A stretch of DNA of 64,000 bases from JAAYKT01 sp964408955 (GTDB taxonomy: Bacteria; Bacillota; Clostridia; Lutisporales; Lutisporaceae), in assembly GCA_964408955.1 (NCBI GenBank), contig CAYPBK010000007.1:7329-71328 (forward strand), written 5' to 3'. The notes under the pieces were generated by a model. It did no database searches, was not told the DNA's origin, and was given only the letters and a program-made list of their open reading frames with translations. Position numbers and translations under genes: made by a program. Positions 27,601-36,623 of the stretch are shown here, piece after piece. Numbering within the stretch: position 1 is the stretch's first letter; every line of letters starts with the position of its first letter.

Positions 27601-28162
27601 AGAAGGAAGGTATGATTACAGATTAATCATTGGAAGCGTTGCAGCACAAGACTTAGCAGGGAATACTGCAGAAGAATCAAAGGATGACGAATTCTACTTT
27701 AACGGAACAGACTTAGTAGGATTAGATGAAAACTCACTGCTTAAACCCGGCGTCAAAGCAGCTGTAATGAGCTTTGTTGATGGCGAAGGCGAAGAAGCAA
27801 GTGAAGCACCGGCAAATGTTGAAGCTGTTGTTGCTGAAGCAGGTACAAAGGTTACATTTACTGTACCTAAAGACTCTGCCGAAACAATGACTCCCGCTTT
27901 CAAAATGGAAAAGGTAGTTGTAACATTCTTAGCCTCTGACACTAAAGTAGAAAACTACACAGTTAAACTAGTATCCGGAACTAATGTACCGGAAGGCGGA
28001 ATAGCTGAATATGGTGTCTTGGCAAAGAACGAAGAGGTATGGGAAATGACTTCAAACAACCCCCAAACTTTCATGACAGCAGGTACTTGGAATCTTTCCG
28101 TTGAGGTTGTAAAAGCTAACGGAAACAGACAAGTTATTGATATAGTATTAGTAGTAGAATAA
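24683..28162 (+). CDS. Probable major S-layer protein
   Basis: This 1159-aa secreted protein has a clear signal peptide (SKRILAVVLAFALVFS, cleavage after TVAFA), a divergent SLH-like N-terminus (SDVKALAGIGMLIGD, IPSRLQSAILFLRLRG, then LGWIGDAGEFMPG) and repeated Ig-like domains of the same type as its upstream neighbour. Codon choice is strongly skewed to GAA, AAA, GCA, ACA and GTA, far more than in nearby genes, which suggests very high expression. I use the ATG at 24683 because the signal peptide begins there after GAGGAGGT; the in-frame GTG at 24590 would add 31 charged residues in front. A strong terminator follows at 28294. Confidence 0.9.
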   Translation: MSKRILAVVLAFALVFSTFTVAFADEAVSSDVKALAGIGMLIGDGNGVTVEYAETIPSRLQSAILFLRLRGLESEAVAFEGEENFSDAKDYAWAEGKAIMAYLKAHPELGWIGDAGEFMPGKKINEQSYYKVLLEALGYKQNTGTVVGDFDFAEVFEFAKSVGLEPENLESFTIDNLAKATIAALKLKTVDGKLLVEVLIENGKIDKEAAIENGLYEEAIAADVKSVKAIGNTVVEVEFEEEVDARFAENEANYEIAGLDIKAASLAGEEKVRLETSAMTAGKLYTLKINEGEVKFTGVAKVSGAPAIEKVESADIEEVVISFDKALDFETAADVENYAIAGIEVLKAEVDGKEVTLTTEGLVARKQYTVKVTNVKSVDGGLLKSASKSFYTRPDATAPTVKGEVDVQTNQRLVVTFNKKVTKESAEDLDNYTITAGTEELAILEAIWDSEDEDSVELTTEVQAANKRYEISVSNISDQTKAQNIMKKTVKKSFYGKREDTIAPSFQGINVVSRNHIEVSFSDASRFDETTVLDVNNYTLTKSSEDYAVDNAEKISYKNGVYKVLLTVADLDLGSYNLAIVDIADEFDNVMKEVKRVFSVSRDSFASASVSGYEISDVDTIKVTFTKSLNKATAEDLANYTFDSSIGAPIKAKYEDKVVTLTTAKFVEGKEYKLTIKGVEDLAGNVLNQSFKFIAKKGTVDKETPKLVDIYSVNEYVVAVVFDEAVEYSAGTVLNLSPELQLKAKAYAEDKTVIEFSAAALDEAVKLNAVNGYTIAAGSLTGIKDKAGNAFNVAEANLGDYVIYGNDSEAEAPEVLSIAQINGTTFQVTMSKNVIIKNSAPIAGWTVVYDDSDVKDVVNFVKSSKISESTEYVSFNLSVILTDEHGIAAKNLDKENETYFYVEYEDTEKPYIVDVVAVNRNTVEVEYSEELKADAIGSYIIKNADEDIKTSIANSASLKSNGKVVKLTLTTPLEGRYDYRLIIGSVAAQDLAGNTAEESKDDEFYFNGTDLVGLDENSLLKPGVKAAVMSFVDGEGEEASEAPANVEAVVAEAGTKVTFTVPKDSAETMTPAFKMEKVVVTFLASDTKVENYTVKLVSGTNVPEGGIAEYGVLAKNEEVWEMTSNNPQTFMTAGTWNLSVEVVKANGNRQVIDIVLVVE

Positions 28163-28293
28163 GCTAGTAATGCTGAAGTTATAGCAAGTATGAAGGAAAC
28201 AAAGCAAAAGATGCGGAACCAATCAAAATTATATATGAAAAAGACCCAGCAATGCTCCTTGACAACTTCATAACTGCTATGACACAGTATTAT

Positions 28294-28328
28294 AAAAGCG
28301 CGGGATTACAACCCCGCGCTTTTTTTTA
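28294..28328 (+). terminator. Strong terminator after the major S-layer-like gene
   Basis: The GC-rich stem GCGCGGG/CCCGCGC (28298-28304, 28313-28319) is followed by eight T. The preceding 130 bp (28163-28293) contains no supported gene. Confidence 0.95.
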
Positions 28329-28357
28329 TATGTCATGCCAGCCAATATTTCCTCGTT

Positions 28358-29881
28358 TTATTTAACCACAACAATAACAAAACCATCAATTTTTATTTGC
28401 TCATCAGGTTTGATCTTTAAGCTAAAAGTTAAGCTGTTTGCATCCTTAGGTATTTTAAAATTCATAGATATTTGCTTCCATTTATATTGCAAATCAAATT
28501 TATCAAATCCGTAAGTTTCATTACCGGCTCTTACGACAATCTCCATATTCTCTTTAGCTGTAATTTTCCTAGCCCAGAATCTTATGCTTACGGTCCTGTC
28601 CTTCAAACCTTTATCATTCAAAAGAGGAGTTAAATTAGCCCTTATGCCCCCATCGATTGAAAGATTATTTTCTAAATAAAGAGATGTGCCGGAATCTCTA
28701 AAATCAACCGTCATGATATTACTTATAATATTGTCCTTAGCCCATAAGACATTAAACCTGTCATAATAGCCTTTGGTCGTCAACTGAAAATTCCTATCAA
28801 AAAGTTGCTCATATGCTGCATTTTCATAGATCTTAGTGAACTGCTGGTTGGGCTTCAAAGTCTCACTACTTTTGCTTTCCTCATAGCCTGCCTTTGAAAC
28901 AGAAATAAGGGATTGCCTTTCCTTTATCTTGCTGCCTTTATACTTCACACTCATCGTTATTTTATAATTATTATTTTCAAATACCTCCATTGAAAAGCTG
29001 TCATTCCTGCTGCTAAAAAGCGTATTGCTTCCGCTGACCACCTTCCATGTTATCTCGTTTATTAAATGATATGGGTCGTTTTTCTCCCTATCGTAGCTTA
29101 CATACAGCCTTTTCCCTTGATTTGTATTTTTAACTGCAACTTTAAAATCAGTGTCAAGTATCTCCATATCTACATCCTCAATCATAAGAACATCCCCATA
29201 ATCTCTAAGTTTTAAAGAAACAATAACACCTTTTGCTATCTCCTCCCGCTCCTTTAAACTTGGATATAGATTAATAATTCTGTTTTTTACTCTAACAGGG
29301 TCAACTAATGTTACATTCTCTTCACCTTTAGCAACGGATAAAAAGCTTTCCACAGCATTTTTGTAATCAGCAACGGTTTCATAAATCCTGCCTAAGTTGT
29401 AATAGTATTCTACAGCAGGCAGCATCTCAACGGCTTGCTTCTGGTATTCCAACGCTTTTTCATAATCCTTCTCATAAAAAGCGCTCACCGCCGCATTGTT
29501 ATAGGCCGTTGCATTATCCGATTCATATATCACCGATGATGTAAAGCTATCCTTGGCTTTATCGTACTCTTTCAGCTTGTACTGGCTCATACCCATAATA
29601 AAATAGGCATAGGATTTTTGATCGGGATATAATGAATCCGTTATAAGAAGCTTTGCGAATTCATCAATAGTCTCTTGATATTTGCCTTCCTTATAAAGCT
29701 TGTCCGCATCCAGGGTAGCGGTAATAGACCTGCCTAAAATCCAAGGATTCAGGGGAGATGAATCACCGTTGGATTTTGGAAGCCTCATATATAAGAATTG
29801 GCTATAAATATTTGCAGTAGAAATGCCAATAATCAAAATCAAAGTAAATAACGCAGCTTTTTCAAAGGTAAGCTTTGACAA
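28358..29881 (-). CDS. Membrane-anchored TPR protein with beta-sandwich C-terminus
   Basis: No named family is recognised. The 507-aa protein has one N-terminal membrane segment (ALFTLILIIGISTANIYS), TPR repeats from about residue 55 to 190 (ADKLYKEGKYQETIDEFAKL, AYFIMGMSQYKLKEYDKAKD, AYNNAAVSAFYEKDYEKALE, YYYNLGRIYETVADYKNAVE), a middle beta-rich part and a C-terminal domain (about 370-507) that reads like a carbohydrate-binding beta sandwich (RFWARKITAKENMEIVVRAG). It probably sits on the outer face of the membrane. It is transcribed away from the HlyD-type gene and may share a divergent promoter region with it. Confidence 0.75.
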   Translation of the reverse strand: MSKLTFEKAALFTLILIIGISTANIYSQFLYMRLPKSNGDSSPLNPWILGRSITATLDADKLYKEGKYQETIDEFAKLLITDSLYPDQKSYAYFIMGMSQYKLKEYDKAKDSFTSSVIYESDNATAYNNAAVSAFYEKDYEKALEYQKQAVEMLPAVEYYYNLGRIYETVADYKNAVESFLSVAKGEENVTLVDPVRVKNRIINLYPSLKEREEIAKGVIVSLKLRDYGDVLMIEDVDMEILDTDFKVAVKNTNQGKRLYVSYDREKNDPYHLINEITWKVVSGSNTLFSSRNDSFSMEVFENNNYKITMSVKYKGSKIKERQSLISVSKAGYEESKSSETLKPNQQFTKIYENAAYEQLFDRNFQLTTKGYYDRFNVLWAKDNIISNIMTVDFRDSGTSLYLENNLSIDGGIRANLTPLLNDKGLKDRTVSIRFWARKITAKENMEIVVRAGNETYGFDKFDLQYKWKQISMNFKIPKDANSLTFSLKIKPDEQIKIDGFVIVVVK

Positions 29882-30091
29882 AACTACACCTCCATAACCT
29901 TTGTCACTATTATTTTATACTAGGCTTGTAAAACAATCAAATGTTAAAATTCAGTATCAATTTATAGAACTATCCCTACTCATCCCTTAATTATGATAAA
30001 ATATAAGTATATGTTGAAAGTTTGAAACATTTTTACTTTGTTGACGTATATATTTATATGATTATGCTTTATGCTCAAAGGAGATTTGATG

Positions 30092-31378
30092 ATGAAAAAG
30101 AAAAAAACTATATTGACCATTATAGCAATTATATTAATAATCCCAGCTGTCTTTAGTGTCAGGTACGTCCTAGCAATGAAAAACAAGCCTCAGACAGTTA
30201 ATATTGACAGCATTGCAAAAAAAGATTTATCCGTATCCATATCTGTATCCGGCACTATTGAGCCAAATGATTTTCATGAAATATATCTTTCTCCAACCCA
30301 AAAAGTATTTGAAGTATATGTGAAGGAAAATCAGGAAATAGAAAAAGGGGACAAACTGATAAAGCTTGATATAACAGATTTAGAATATAGTCTTAAAAAA
30401 GGTCAACTGGCAATGGAGCTGTCACAAAAAGATCTGGAGGACATCAAAAATAACGAAAGCAGCAAAACCAGGCTCTCCTTGGAGAACTCCGTGAAGCAAG
30501 GAGAATTAAGCTTGGAAAGTGCACAGCTTAGATATGAGGATGCTTTAGGTAAGCTGGAGCAAAATCAAAAGCTTTATGATTTAGGTCATATTTCAAAGGA
30601 CGAAATAAGAAGCCTTGAAATGACTTTAAAGGATTTGGATAATAATGTTATAAATGCTGAAATTTTGTTGAACAATGCCAAGCTGGCTCTTGAGGATTAT
30701 TTAGACAGCGAAAACAGCATTTTCAGGCAGGAAAAGCAAATTGAAATTTCTAAAACAGATTTGGATAATCTTAAAAGAAACATAGCAAACAGTTTATTAA
30801 AATCAGATATAAAAGGTACTGTTGTTAAAATTGATGCCAAGCAAAACCAATACCCTAACCAGGGCGACAAAATTACCATCCATGATTTATCCTGTTATAA
30901 GCTTAAAGTAAAGGTAAACCAATATGATGCCGTCGGTTTGGAAGAAGGTCAGGAAGCAATCATTAAAGTAAAAGGCTTGAATAAGGAATACAAAGGTAAG
31001 GTTGAAAAGATAGCGAGAACGGCGGTTATTGACATGTCCGGTTCTAATATAGAAACAAAAATAGAAGCTGAAATCATCATTGATAATCCCGATGAAAAAA
31101 TCAAGGTAGGCTATGAGGCTGATGCAGAAATATTTATAGACAGCAGGCAGGATGCATTAGCCGTTAGCTTTGATTCATTGCTTACAGACGAAAAAGGCAA
31201 GAAATTTCTCTATGTTGCAGAAGATAATATAGTGAAAAAGAAATATGTGGAGACTGGCATTGAATCAGATTTTGATATAGAGATATTATCCGGTATTAAG
31301 GAAGGTGAATCCTATATAATAAACCCACCGTCGGACCTTAAAGAAGGTGAAACAATCACAGTAAACGGGGGTATATAA
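30092..31378 (+). CDS. HlyD/MacA-type membrane fusion (adaptor) protein
   Basis: This 428-aa adaptor has one N-terminal membrane anchor (TILTIIAIILIIPAVFSVRYV), the lipoyl-like half (SISVSGTIEPNDFHEIYL), a long helical hairpin rich in Leu/Lys/Glu (about residues 100-230), the second lipoyl half and a beta-barrel domain. Adaptors of this type link an ABC or RND exporter to an outer duct. The start is chosen at 30092 because AAAGGAG is eight bases upstream; an ATG at 30089 is nearly as good. The ATPase gene follows after one base, so the genes are translationally coupled. Confidence 0.9.
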   Translation: MKKKKTILTIIAIILIIPAVFSVRYVLAMKNKPQTVNIDSIAKKDLSVSISVSGTIEPNDFHEIYLSPTQKVFEVYVKENQEIEKGDKLIKLDITDLEYSLKKGQLAMELSQKDLEDIKNNESSKTRLSLENSVKQGELSLESAQLRYEDALGKLEQNQKLYDLGHISKDEIRSLEMTLKDLDNNVINAEILLNNAKLALEDYLDSENSIFRQEKQIEISKTDLDNLKRNIANSLLKSDIKGTVVKIDAKQNQYPNQGDKITIHDLSCYKLKVKVNQYDAVGLEEGQEAIIKVKGLNKEYKGKVEKIARTAVIDMSGSNIETKIEAEIIIDNPDEKIKVGYEADAEIFIDSRQDALAVSFDSLLTDEKGKKFLYVAEDNIVKKKYVETGIESDFDIEILSGIKEGESYIINPPSDLKEGETITVNGGI

Positions 31379-31379
31379 T

Positions 31380-32066
31380 TTGATAATAAATATTGAAAAC
31401 CTTGTGAAAATATATGATACAGGAAAAATTCAAGTAAAAGCTCTTGATAAAGTAAATCTGAAGGTTGATAAAAATGAGTATGTAGCAATTATGGGCGCCT
31501 CAGGCTCCGGTAAATCCACTCTAATGAACATAATCGGGTGCCTTGATAGAATGACATCGGGGAGCTATATATTGGACGATGAAGATGTTACAAAGCTAAA
31601 TGACCTTAAGCTGGCGGAGATAAGAAATAAAAAAATCGGCTTTGTCTTTCAATCCTTTAACCTCCTCCCCCGATTAACTGCTCTGAAAAATGTGGAGCTG
31701 CCCATGATGTATGCGGGAATACCTGCTCACCAAAGAATGCAAAGGGCAAAGGAGGCAATGGAAAAGGTAGGTCTCGGTGACAGGATGCATCATAAGCCTA
31801 ATGAGCTTTCCGGAGGGCAAAAACAACGAGTAGCTATAGCCAGAGCGCTGGTAAACAACCCCGCAATAATTTTGGCGGACGAGCCCACGGGTAATTTGGA
31901 CTCCAAATCCAGTATAGAGATCATGGATATCTTTAGAAGCTTAAATGAAGAAGGTGTAACAATAGTAATGGTAACCCATGAGCCTGATTTGGCAGCACTG
32001 GCTAAGAGAAATGTCGTCTTTAAAGACGGAGAAATAATAGAGGACCGTAAAACGGAGCAAGCCTGA
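31380..32066 (+). CDS. MacB/LolD-type ABC transporter ATP-binding protein
   Basis: This 228-aa ATPase is of the MacB/LolD/FtsE-like export class. Walker A is MGASGSGKST (about 38-47), the Q-loop VFQSFNLLPRLTALKNVELP is typical for MacB, the signature is ELSGGQKQR and Walker B is IILADEPTGNLDS. The start is TTG at 31380 after GGGGG. A separate FtsX-type permease would be expected next to it, but none lies between it and the TolC-like gene or nearby in the window. Confidence 0.93.
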   Translation: MIINIENLVKIYDTGKIQVKALDKVNLKVDKNEYVAIMGASGSGKSTLMNIIGCLDRMTSGSYILDDEDVTKLNDLKLAEIRNKKIGFVFQSFNLLPRLTALKNVELPMMYAGIPAHQRMQRAKEAMEKVGLGDRMHHKPNELSGGQKQRVAIARALVNNPAIILADEPTGNLDSKSSIEIMDIFRSLNEEGVTIVMVTHEPDLAALAKRNVVFKDGEIIEDRKTEQA

Positions 32067-32119
32067 GATCATTAAGGCAGCCTCTATGTATATAACAAAT
32101 TTAAAGGAGAGTGATTTTA

Positions 32120-33307
32120 ATGAAATATAGAATACTTGCATTATTTTTAATATTTACATTGCTATTTGGCACAGCAGCTTATGGGGATATACATAAAAGC
32201 TATAGCTTTGAGGAAGCGGTAAAAATAGCGCTGGACAACTCACCGGAACTAAAAGAGCTGGAAGTAACCATTAAAAAAGCTTCCGACTACTTTGATTTTC
32301 TGGATTCCCATACACCGTCAACTGTAAAACTAATATCAAATAGAAATGAATATATTACAAATAACGTAAACCCCTATATGGAATTGGAGAAAGCCTATAC
32401 CAATTTAAAAATAGCAAGAGCGGGCAAAGATGATATTAAGAAAAATATCCAATTAGGGCTAAGAGAAATACTAATTGGTATAGAAAAAGCAGAAATGGCA
32501 GTAAAGGAAACACAAATAAATAAGAAGCTTTTGAATAATCAACTGGCGCTATTGGAAATACAAAATGATGAAGGCATGATAAGCAAAAATGATTACAATA
32601 ACAAAAAAAGAGAGCTTAAAGATAATATTAAAAAGCTGGATGATGTGGATAAAGCAGTAGACGCAGTTTATCATCAGCTTAATATGCTTCTTGGGAGGAA
32701 AGACGATAAGGATATCACAATTAAGCTTGATGATACAAAAATACCTTTAGAAAAGCTTGATTTGGAACAAATCAAAAAAGATTTTATAAAGTATAGTGAT
32801 AATTCTACAGTCAGCATCCCATCTTCTGGATCTTTAAAAAACCTTGAAACAGATAAAAACCTCAGTAAGCTTCGTTTCAACCTTATAGATGAATATTTTG
32901 AAAAATACCTTGAAAAAAAATACGATACGGATAAATTAAATAAAGATGAAGAAAAATGGATTGATGACGTGTATGAACCGGCGAAAAAAGAATATGAAGC
33001 CGCCAATAAGAAGTATAGCAACGCTTTAACAAAATTTGATAAAACCTTTGATGACATGATAGAGGATATTAAGGACCTTTATGATGACATAGAAGACATA
33101 AAAATAGAAATAGCAGATGAGAAAATCAATAAATCAATATATAAAATTAAATACGATGCGGGCTTGATGTCAAAAATTGAATACGAAAGCTTGAGAGAAA
33201 ATATTGTTATTTTAGAGAATAACCTAAAGAAGGCTGAGCTTGACCTAAATCTTAGCTATGCCAAGCTCCTTATCAACAGTAATTTGAAAAAGGTAGTTAA
33301 AGAATAA
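32120..33307 (+). CDS. TolC-like outer-duct family protein
   Basis: This 395-aa secreted protein has a signal peptide (ILALFLIFTLLFGTAAYG) and long amphipathic helices with the opening motif SYSFEEAVKIALDNSPELKE, typical of the TolC/OEP family, and the matching SKIEYESLRENIVILENNLK near the C-terminus. The start ATG 32120 fits AAAGGAG better than the GTG nine bases upstream. TolC-like proteins occur in some Firmicutes without a classical outer membrane. Here it would complete an exporter with the HlyD-type adaptor and ATPase; how it spans or contacts the wall is unknown. Confidence 0.78.
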   Translation: MKYRILALFLIFTLLFGTAAYGDIHKSYSFEEAVKIALDNSPELKELEVTIKKASDYFDFLDSHTPSTVKLISNRNEYITNNVNPYMELEKAYTNLKIARAGKDDIKKNIQLGLREILIGIEKAEMAVKETQINKKLLNNQLALLEIQNDEGMISKNDYNNKKRELKDNIKKLDDVDKAVDAVYHQLNMLLGRKDDKDITIKLDDTKIPLEKLDLEQIKKDFIKYSDNSTVSIPSSGSLKNLETDKNLSKLRFNLIDEYFEKYLEKKYDTDKLNKDEEKWIDDVYEPAKKEYEAANKKYSNALTKFDKTFDDMIEDIKDLYDDIEDIKIEIADEKINKSIYKIKYDAGLMSKIEYESLRENIVILENNLKKAELDLNLSYAKLLINSNLKKVVKE

Positions 33308-33317
33308 GAATGTTATT

Positions 33318-33348
33318 AAAAAAGGAAGAGGTAACCCTCTTCCTTTTT
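33318..33348. terminator. Bidirectional terminator
   Basis: The stem GGAAGAGG/CCTCTTCC (33324-33331, 33336-33343) has six A before and five T after. It separates the TolC-like gene from the convergent lipoprotein gene. Confidence 0.93.
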
Positions 33349-33357
33349 CATATGCTT

Positions 33358-34572
33358 CTACATATCAATAGGCACAGCCGTGTAATTCGCCTCTGCAGGT
33401 TGTTCTCCTATATTAATCATGTCCATAATGTCCTTTATTCTAATAGAATTGTTTTCATCTACCTGGGGAAGCTCTAATTCTATTTCATTATTGATATTCT
33501 TGATATCTGTTTTAAACTTCACTTCCAGTTTAATTATACCTTGAGCTTCTAGCTCTTCCTTACCTGTAACCTTGCTTATATCACTAAGGTCAAGGAAAAA
33601 GTTCATGCTTCCTTCTTCATATACAATATATCCTTCTTTGTTAACGCCATATTCAATAACAACACCTTTATCACCTATGATTTTGACATCCTCTATTGAA
33701 TCCATAAAAGCATTAAACATTTCTTTTGCAACAGGTATTTTTTCTTCCAGATTTGCAAATTGTGCTTCAATAACCTCTTTCTCCGCTTGGCTCCCGCCAG
33801 CCATGTTAACAGCCATATCAGCTGCGAGGTCAACATATTCCTTAATAAATTCCAATACGTCCTTATCTTCCATAAAATAATTAACAGCGTTTCTTACCAG
33901 ACTTTTATACTGCGCATCATTGAGTCTGATCTCATAAATATTTAGTTTTTCTCCATAAAATAGCTTCATACCTTTGTATTTAACAACAGGAAATCCTATA
34001 TTAAGGTTTTTAACTGCATTATCCGCTATGCTTTTGAATCTTGCCTCGCTGTTTATTGCAAAATCCAATAACTCTTCAGAAATATTTAGGTTTTCACCGC
34101 TTTCAAATATTTCATTAAAATCATATACTATGTACTCTTTCATATTCACCGGTACAAAGCCCATCAAAATCTCCGGCAGCTTTATTATCTCCACTAGTTT
34201 AAAATTATCGTCGGATAAATCCCCGTCAACCCATATGGACATAGGAGCACCCATACTCATTCCCATAATATCAAAGCCGGCTTCAAAGTCCACCATTGCT
34301 TGAACCTTTGCTTTTGATTCATCCTGCTTCATCTTTTGATTGATTTTTAATGAAAAGGAATTAACCGCTTCTTTTATCATTTGATAATTTGCAGCTTCCT
34401 CTTCTGTAAAGCCCTCAATATCTAACGCAAGATTTATAACTGTATCACTTTCTAAAGAAGTGATATCCTGCGATTTCTTAAAGGCATCATATAGCTTTAT
34501 CTCGTCGTTATAACACCCTGTTAAAGATAAGATTAAGACCAGCACTAATGCTAAAATAGATAACTTTTTCAA
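33358..34572 (-). CDS. Lipoprotein of unknown function
   Basis: I do not recognise a family with certainty. The 404-aa protein has a clear lipoprotein signal with L-T-G-C and Cys20. The mature part is a mix of strands and helices and begins with LYDAFKKSQDITSLESDTVI, reminiscent of large lipoproteins that bind hydrophobic ligands (LolA/DUF4292-like layout), but no diagnostic motif is seen. It ends next to the bidirectional terminator and is followed upstream by the HD-GYP gene on the same strand. Confidence 0.75.
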   Translation of the reverse strand: MKKLSILALVLVLILSLTGCYNDEIKLYDAFKKSQDITSLESDTVINLALDIEGFTEEEAANYQMIKEAVNSFSLKINQKMKQDESKAKVQAMVDFEAGFDIMGMSMGAPMSIWVDGDLSDDNFKLVEIIKLPEILMGFVPVNMKEYIVYDFNEIFESGENLNISEELLDFAINSEARFKSIADNAVKNLNIGFPVVKYKGMKLFYGEKLNIYEIRLNDAQYKSLVRNAVNYFMEDKDVLEFIKEYVDLAADMAVNMAGGSQAEKEVIEAQFANLEEKIPVAKEMFNAFMDSIEDVKIIGDKGVVIEYGVNKEGYIVYEEGSMNFFLDLSDISKVTGKEELEAQGIIKLEVKFKTDIKNINNEIELELPQVDENNSIRIKDIMDMINIGEQPAEANYTAVPIDM

Positions 34573-34658
34573 CTTTTCTCCTCCTTTTTTAGTTATTATA
34601 TCTATTATATAACATTAGAAGGAGTATGTTAAGTATGGATTTAGCAATATTTAAGCTA

Positions 34659-36467
34659 TCATAGATTTATTTTTGGATCATCTAATATATTTAAAAAATG
34701 ATTGACTATTTCCGTATCAAATTGGGTACCTTTACCCTTTATTAATTCTTCAATAGCCTCTTCCTTTGTCAAAGGCACTTCCCTGTATGGTCTGGAGCTC
34801 GTCATCGCATCATAGGCATCAGCAACAGCCATAATTTTAGCCAGCAAATTGATATTATCTCCCTGCAGCCTTTGGGGATAGCCTTTCCCATCAATTCTCT
34901 CATGATGCTGCAGCAAAACCTTTCGGCTGTCATATAAGAAATCCACATCTGATAATATCTCATAGCCTATGCTGGGATGCCTTTTTACAACCTCGAATTC
35001 CTCGTTCGTAAGCTTTCCTTGCTTATTCAAAATAGCCGGTGAAACACCTATTTTACCTATATCATGAAGAAGTGAAGCAAATTCCAAAGTGCTTATATCC
35101 TCAGGTTCTAAGTCCATAACTTTTGCAATTGCCAATGATATATCCGCAACGCGTTCACAATGCCCCCAGGTGTATTTATCATTTGCTTCTATTGCACTGG
35201 CAAGCGCTCGTACCGTTGATAAATAATTCGTTCTCAGCTCTTTCAAGATATTTGATAATTCTTTATTCATATCTTCTTTTTCTATAGAGTAATTTTTTAT
35301 CTTTAACGCCTGCTCCAAAATTTCCTCATTCATATCTGTCAATTCCGCTATATTCCTGCTCCTCTCATTTATCAACTCGCGTAATGTATCCACCATTTCA
35401 TTAAACTGCTCACCCAATACTACAAATTCATCCTTTGTCTCAATTTCTATTCTCTCGTTTAAATCCCCTTTAGAAATCTTATGCATAGTATTCATCATTT
35501 GCTGCAATGGCTTAGTGATAATTGCGGATAAAAGTGTCCCTACCAGAAATGCAAATAATATGCTGACAAAGGCAATTCTTAGAATATTATACTTTATAGG
35601 CTCTAATTGACCTTTCAAATCTAAAGGCATTATTCCGGCAAGCTTCCAGTTAGTGCCGGGCACGTCAATATAGCTTATAATACTTTCTTTGCCATCATAA
35701 ATAAACGTTTTCGTTTCTTCGCCTGATGTAAATTGTTCACATAAATCCGGCTCATTACAAATATTTGACAAGAGCTTTGACTTATCCGGATGAGAAAAAA
35801 TAACCCCGTTATCATCCATTAGCATTAAAAAGCCATTATCCCCAAAATATATATTATCAAATAGATTAGACAGTCGGTGGAGCTTGATATCCATACCTAT
35901 TGCCCCTACTAATCTACCATCATTTTCTACAGCCCTGGCAACAGTCACTACTACACCGCCGATGTCTCCGGCATCAAGATAAGGGGCTGTCCATATGGCT
36001 TTATCTCTCGCAGTCAAGGCTTTTTTATACCAATCCCTGGTACGGCAATCATAATTCTCGGGCATGGTAGGGTCTAATGGTGCAATAAAAAGAGAACCAT
36101 CTTCATCAGGTCCAAAATATATCCATGCAATATAAGGGCTTCCTTTCATATAGCCCAACCATTGCTCCTGAATACTTTTGAAATTTTCCGGAATAGTTCT
36201 TACCAGTCTGGGCTGGTTGGGTTCGTTTTGCCAATTTTTGATTTCCTCATCCAATGCCCAATAATTAACCACATACTCCATATCCGACAGAAATTTTACT
36301 AAAAAATAATCATTTGCATTCTTTAAAGCATCATAATTACTCTGCAAAGCTTGATTCATAATAATGTTTTTTGTATTGTTATAGGTCATAATACCTGTTG
36401 ATGTAACGAGTATCAAAATTACCAGCAGCATGGTAAGAGTTATTTTGTTACGGATACTTATTTTCAT
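34659..36467 (-). CDS. Cache-HAMP-HD-GYP signalling protein
   Basis: This 602-aa membrane protein has a first transmembrane segment near residues 8-27, an extracellular dCache sensor (about 30-275, including YIAWIYFGPDEDGSLFIAPL and RDWYKKAL), a second membrane segment (about 288-310), a HAMP linker, a short coiled coil and an HD-GYP domain with HDIGKIG, HHERIDGKGYP and AVADAYDAMTSSRPYR. HD-GYP domains with these residues usually degrade cyclic di-GMP. The start ATG 36467 follows AAGGTGA; a GTG three codons upstream is less likely. Confidence 0.92.
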   Translation of the reverse strand: MKISIRNKITLTMLLVILILVTSTGIMTYNNTKNIIMNQALQSNYDALKNANDYFLVKFLSDMEYVVNYWALDEEIKNWQNEPNQPRLVRTIPENFKSIQEQWLGYMKGSPYIAWIYFGPDEDGSLFIAPLDPTMPENYDCRTRDWYKKALTARDKAIWTAPYLDAGDIGGVVVTVARAVENDGRLVGAIGMDIKLHRLSNLFDNIYFGDNGFLMLMDDNGVIFSHPDKSKLLSNICNEPDLCEQFTSGEETKTFIYDGKESIISYIDVPGTNWKLAGIMPLDLKGQLEPIKYNILRIAFVSILFAFLVGTLLSAIITKPLQQMMNTMHKISKGDLNERIEIETKDEFVVLGEQFNEMVDTLRELINERSRNIAELTDMNEEILEQALKIKNYSIEKEDMNKELSNILKELRTNYLSTVRALASAIEANDKYTWGHCERVADISLAIAKVMDLEPEDISTLEFASLLHDIGKIGVSPAILNKQGKLTNEEFEVVKRHPSIGYEILSDVDFLYDSRKVLLQHHERIDGKGYPQRLQGDNINLLAKIMAVADAYDAMTSSRPYREVPLTKEEAIEELIKGKGTQFDTEIVNHFLNILDDPKINL

Positions 36468-36561
36468 ATATATCACCTTCTGACGGTAAACACCAAAGGT
36501 CTATTCTTATTCCCAAATGAATTACTGGATGTTTAAAATCGCACAAGATATAATAACCTCA

Positions 36562-36623
36562 CCGGCAGAGATTGACTCCCGCCTAAAGGGTCTCACTTCA
36601 TCTTCTTTGATGATATATGTCGG
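36562..36623 (+). ncRNA. Candidate structured leader RNA upstream of speD
   Basis: On the plus strand the outer stem CCGGCA/TGTCGG (36562-36567, 36618-36623, one G-U pair) encloses GAGA/TCTC with inner CCC/GGG (36568-36594) and a second hairpin CATC/GATG (36599-36612), giving a three-way junction. About 130 bp downstream is a run of six T after a weak stem (36755-36782), and then speD. I could not match it to a known riboswitch. The rest of the 350-bp gap is AT-rich and holds the two divergent promoters. Confidence 0.4.
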
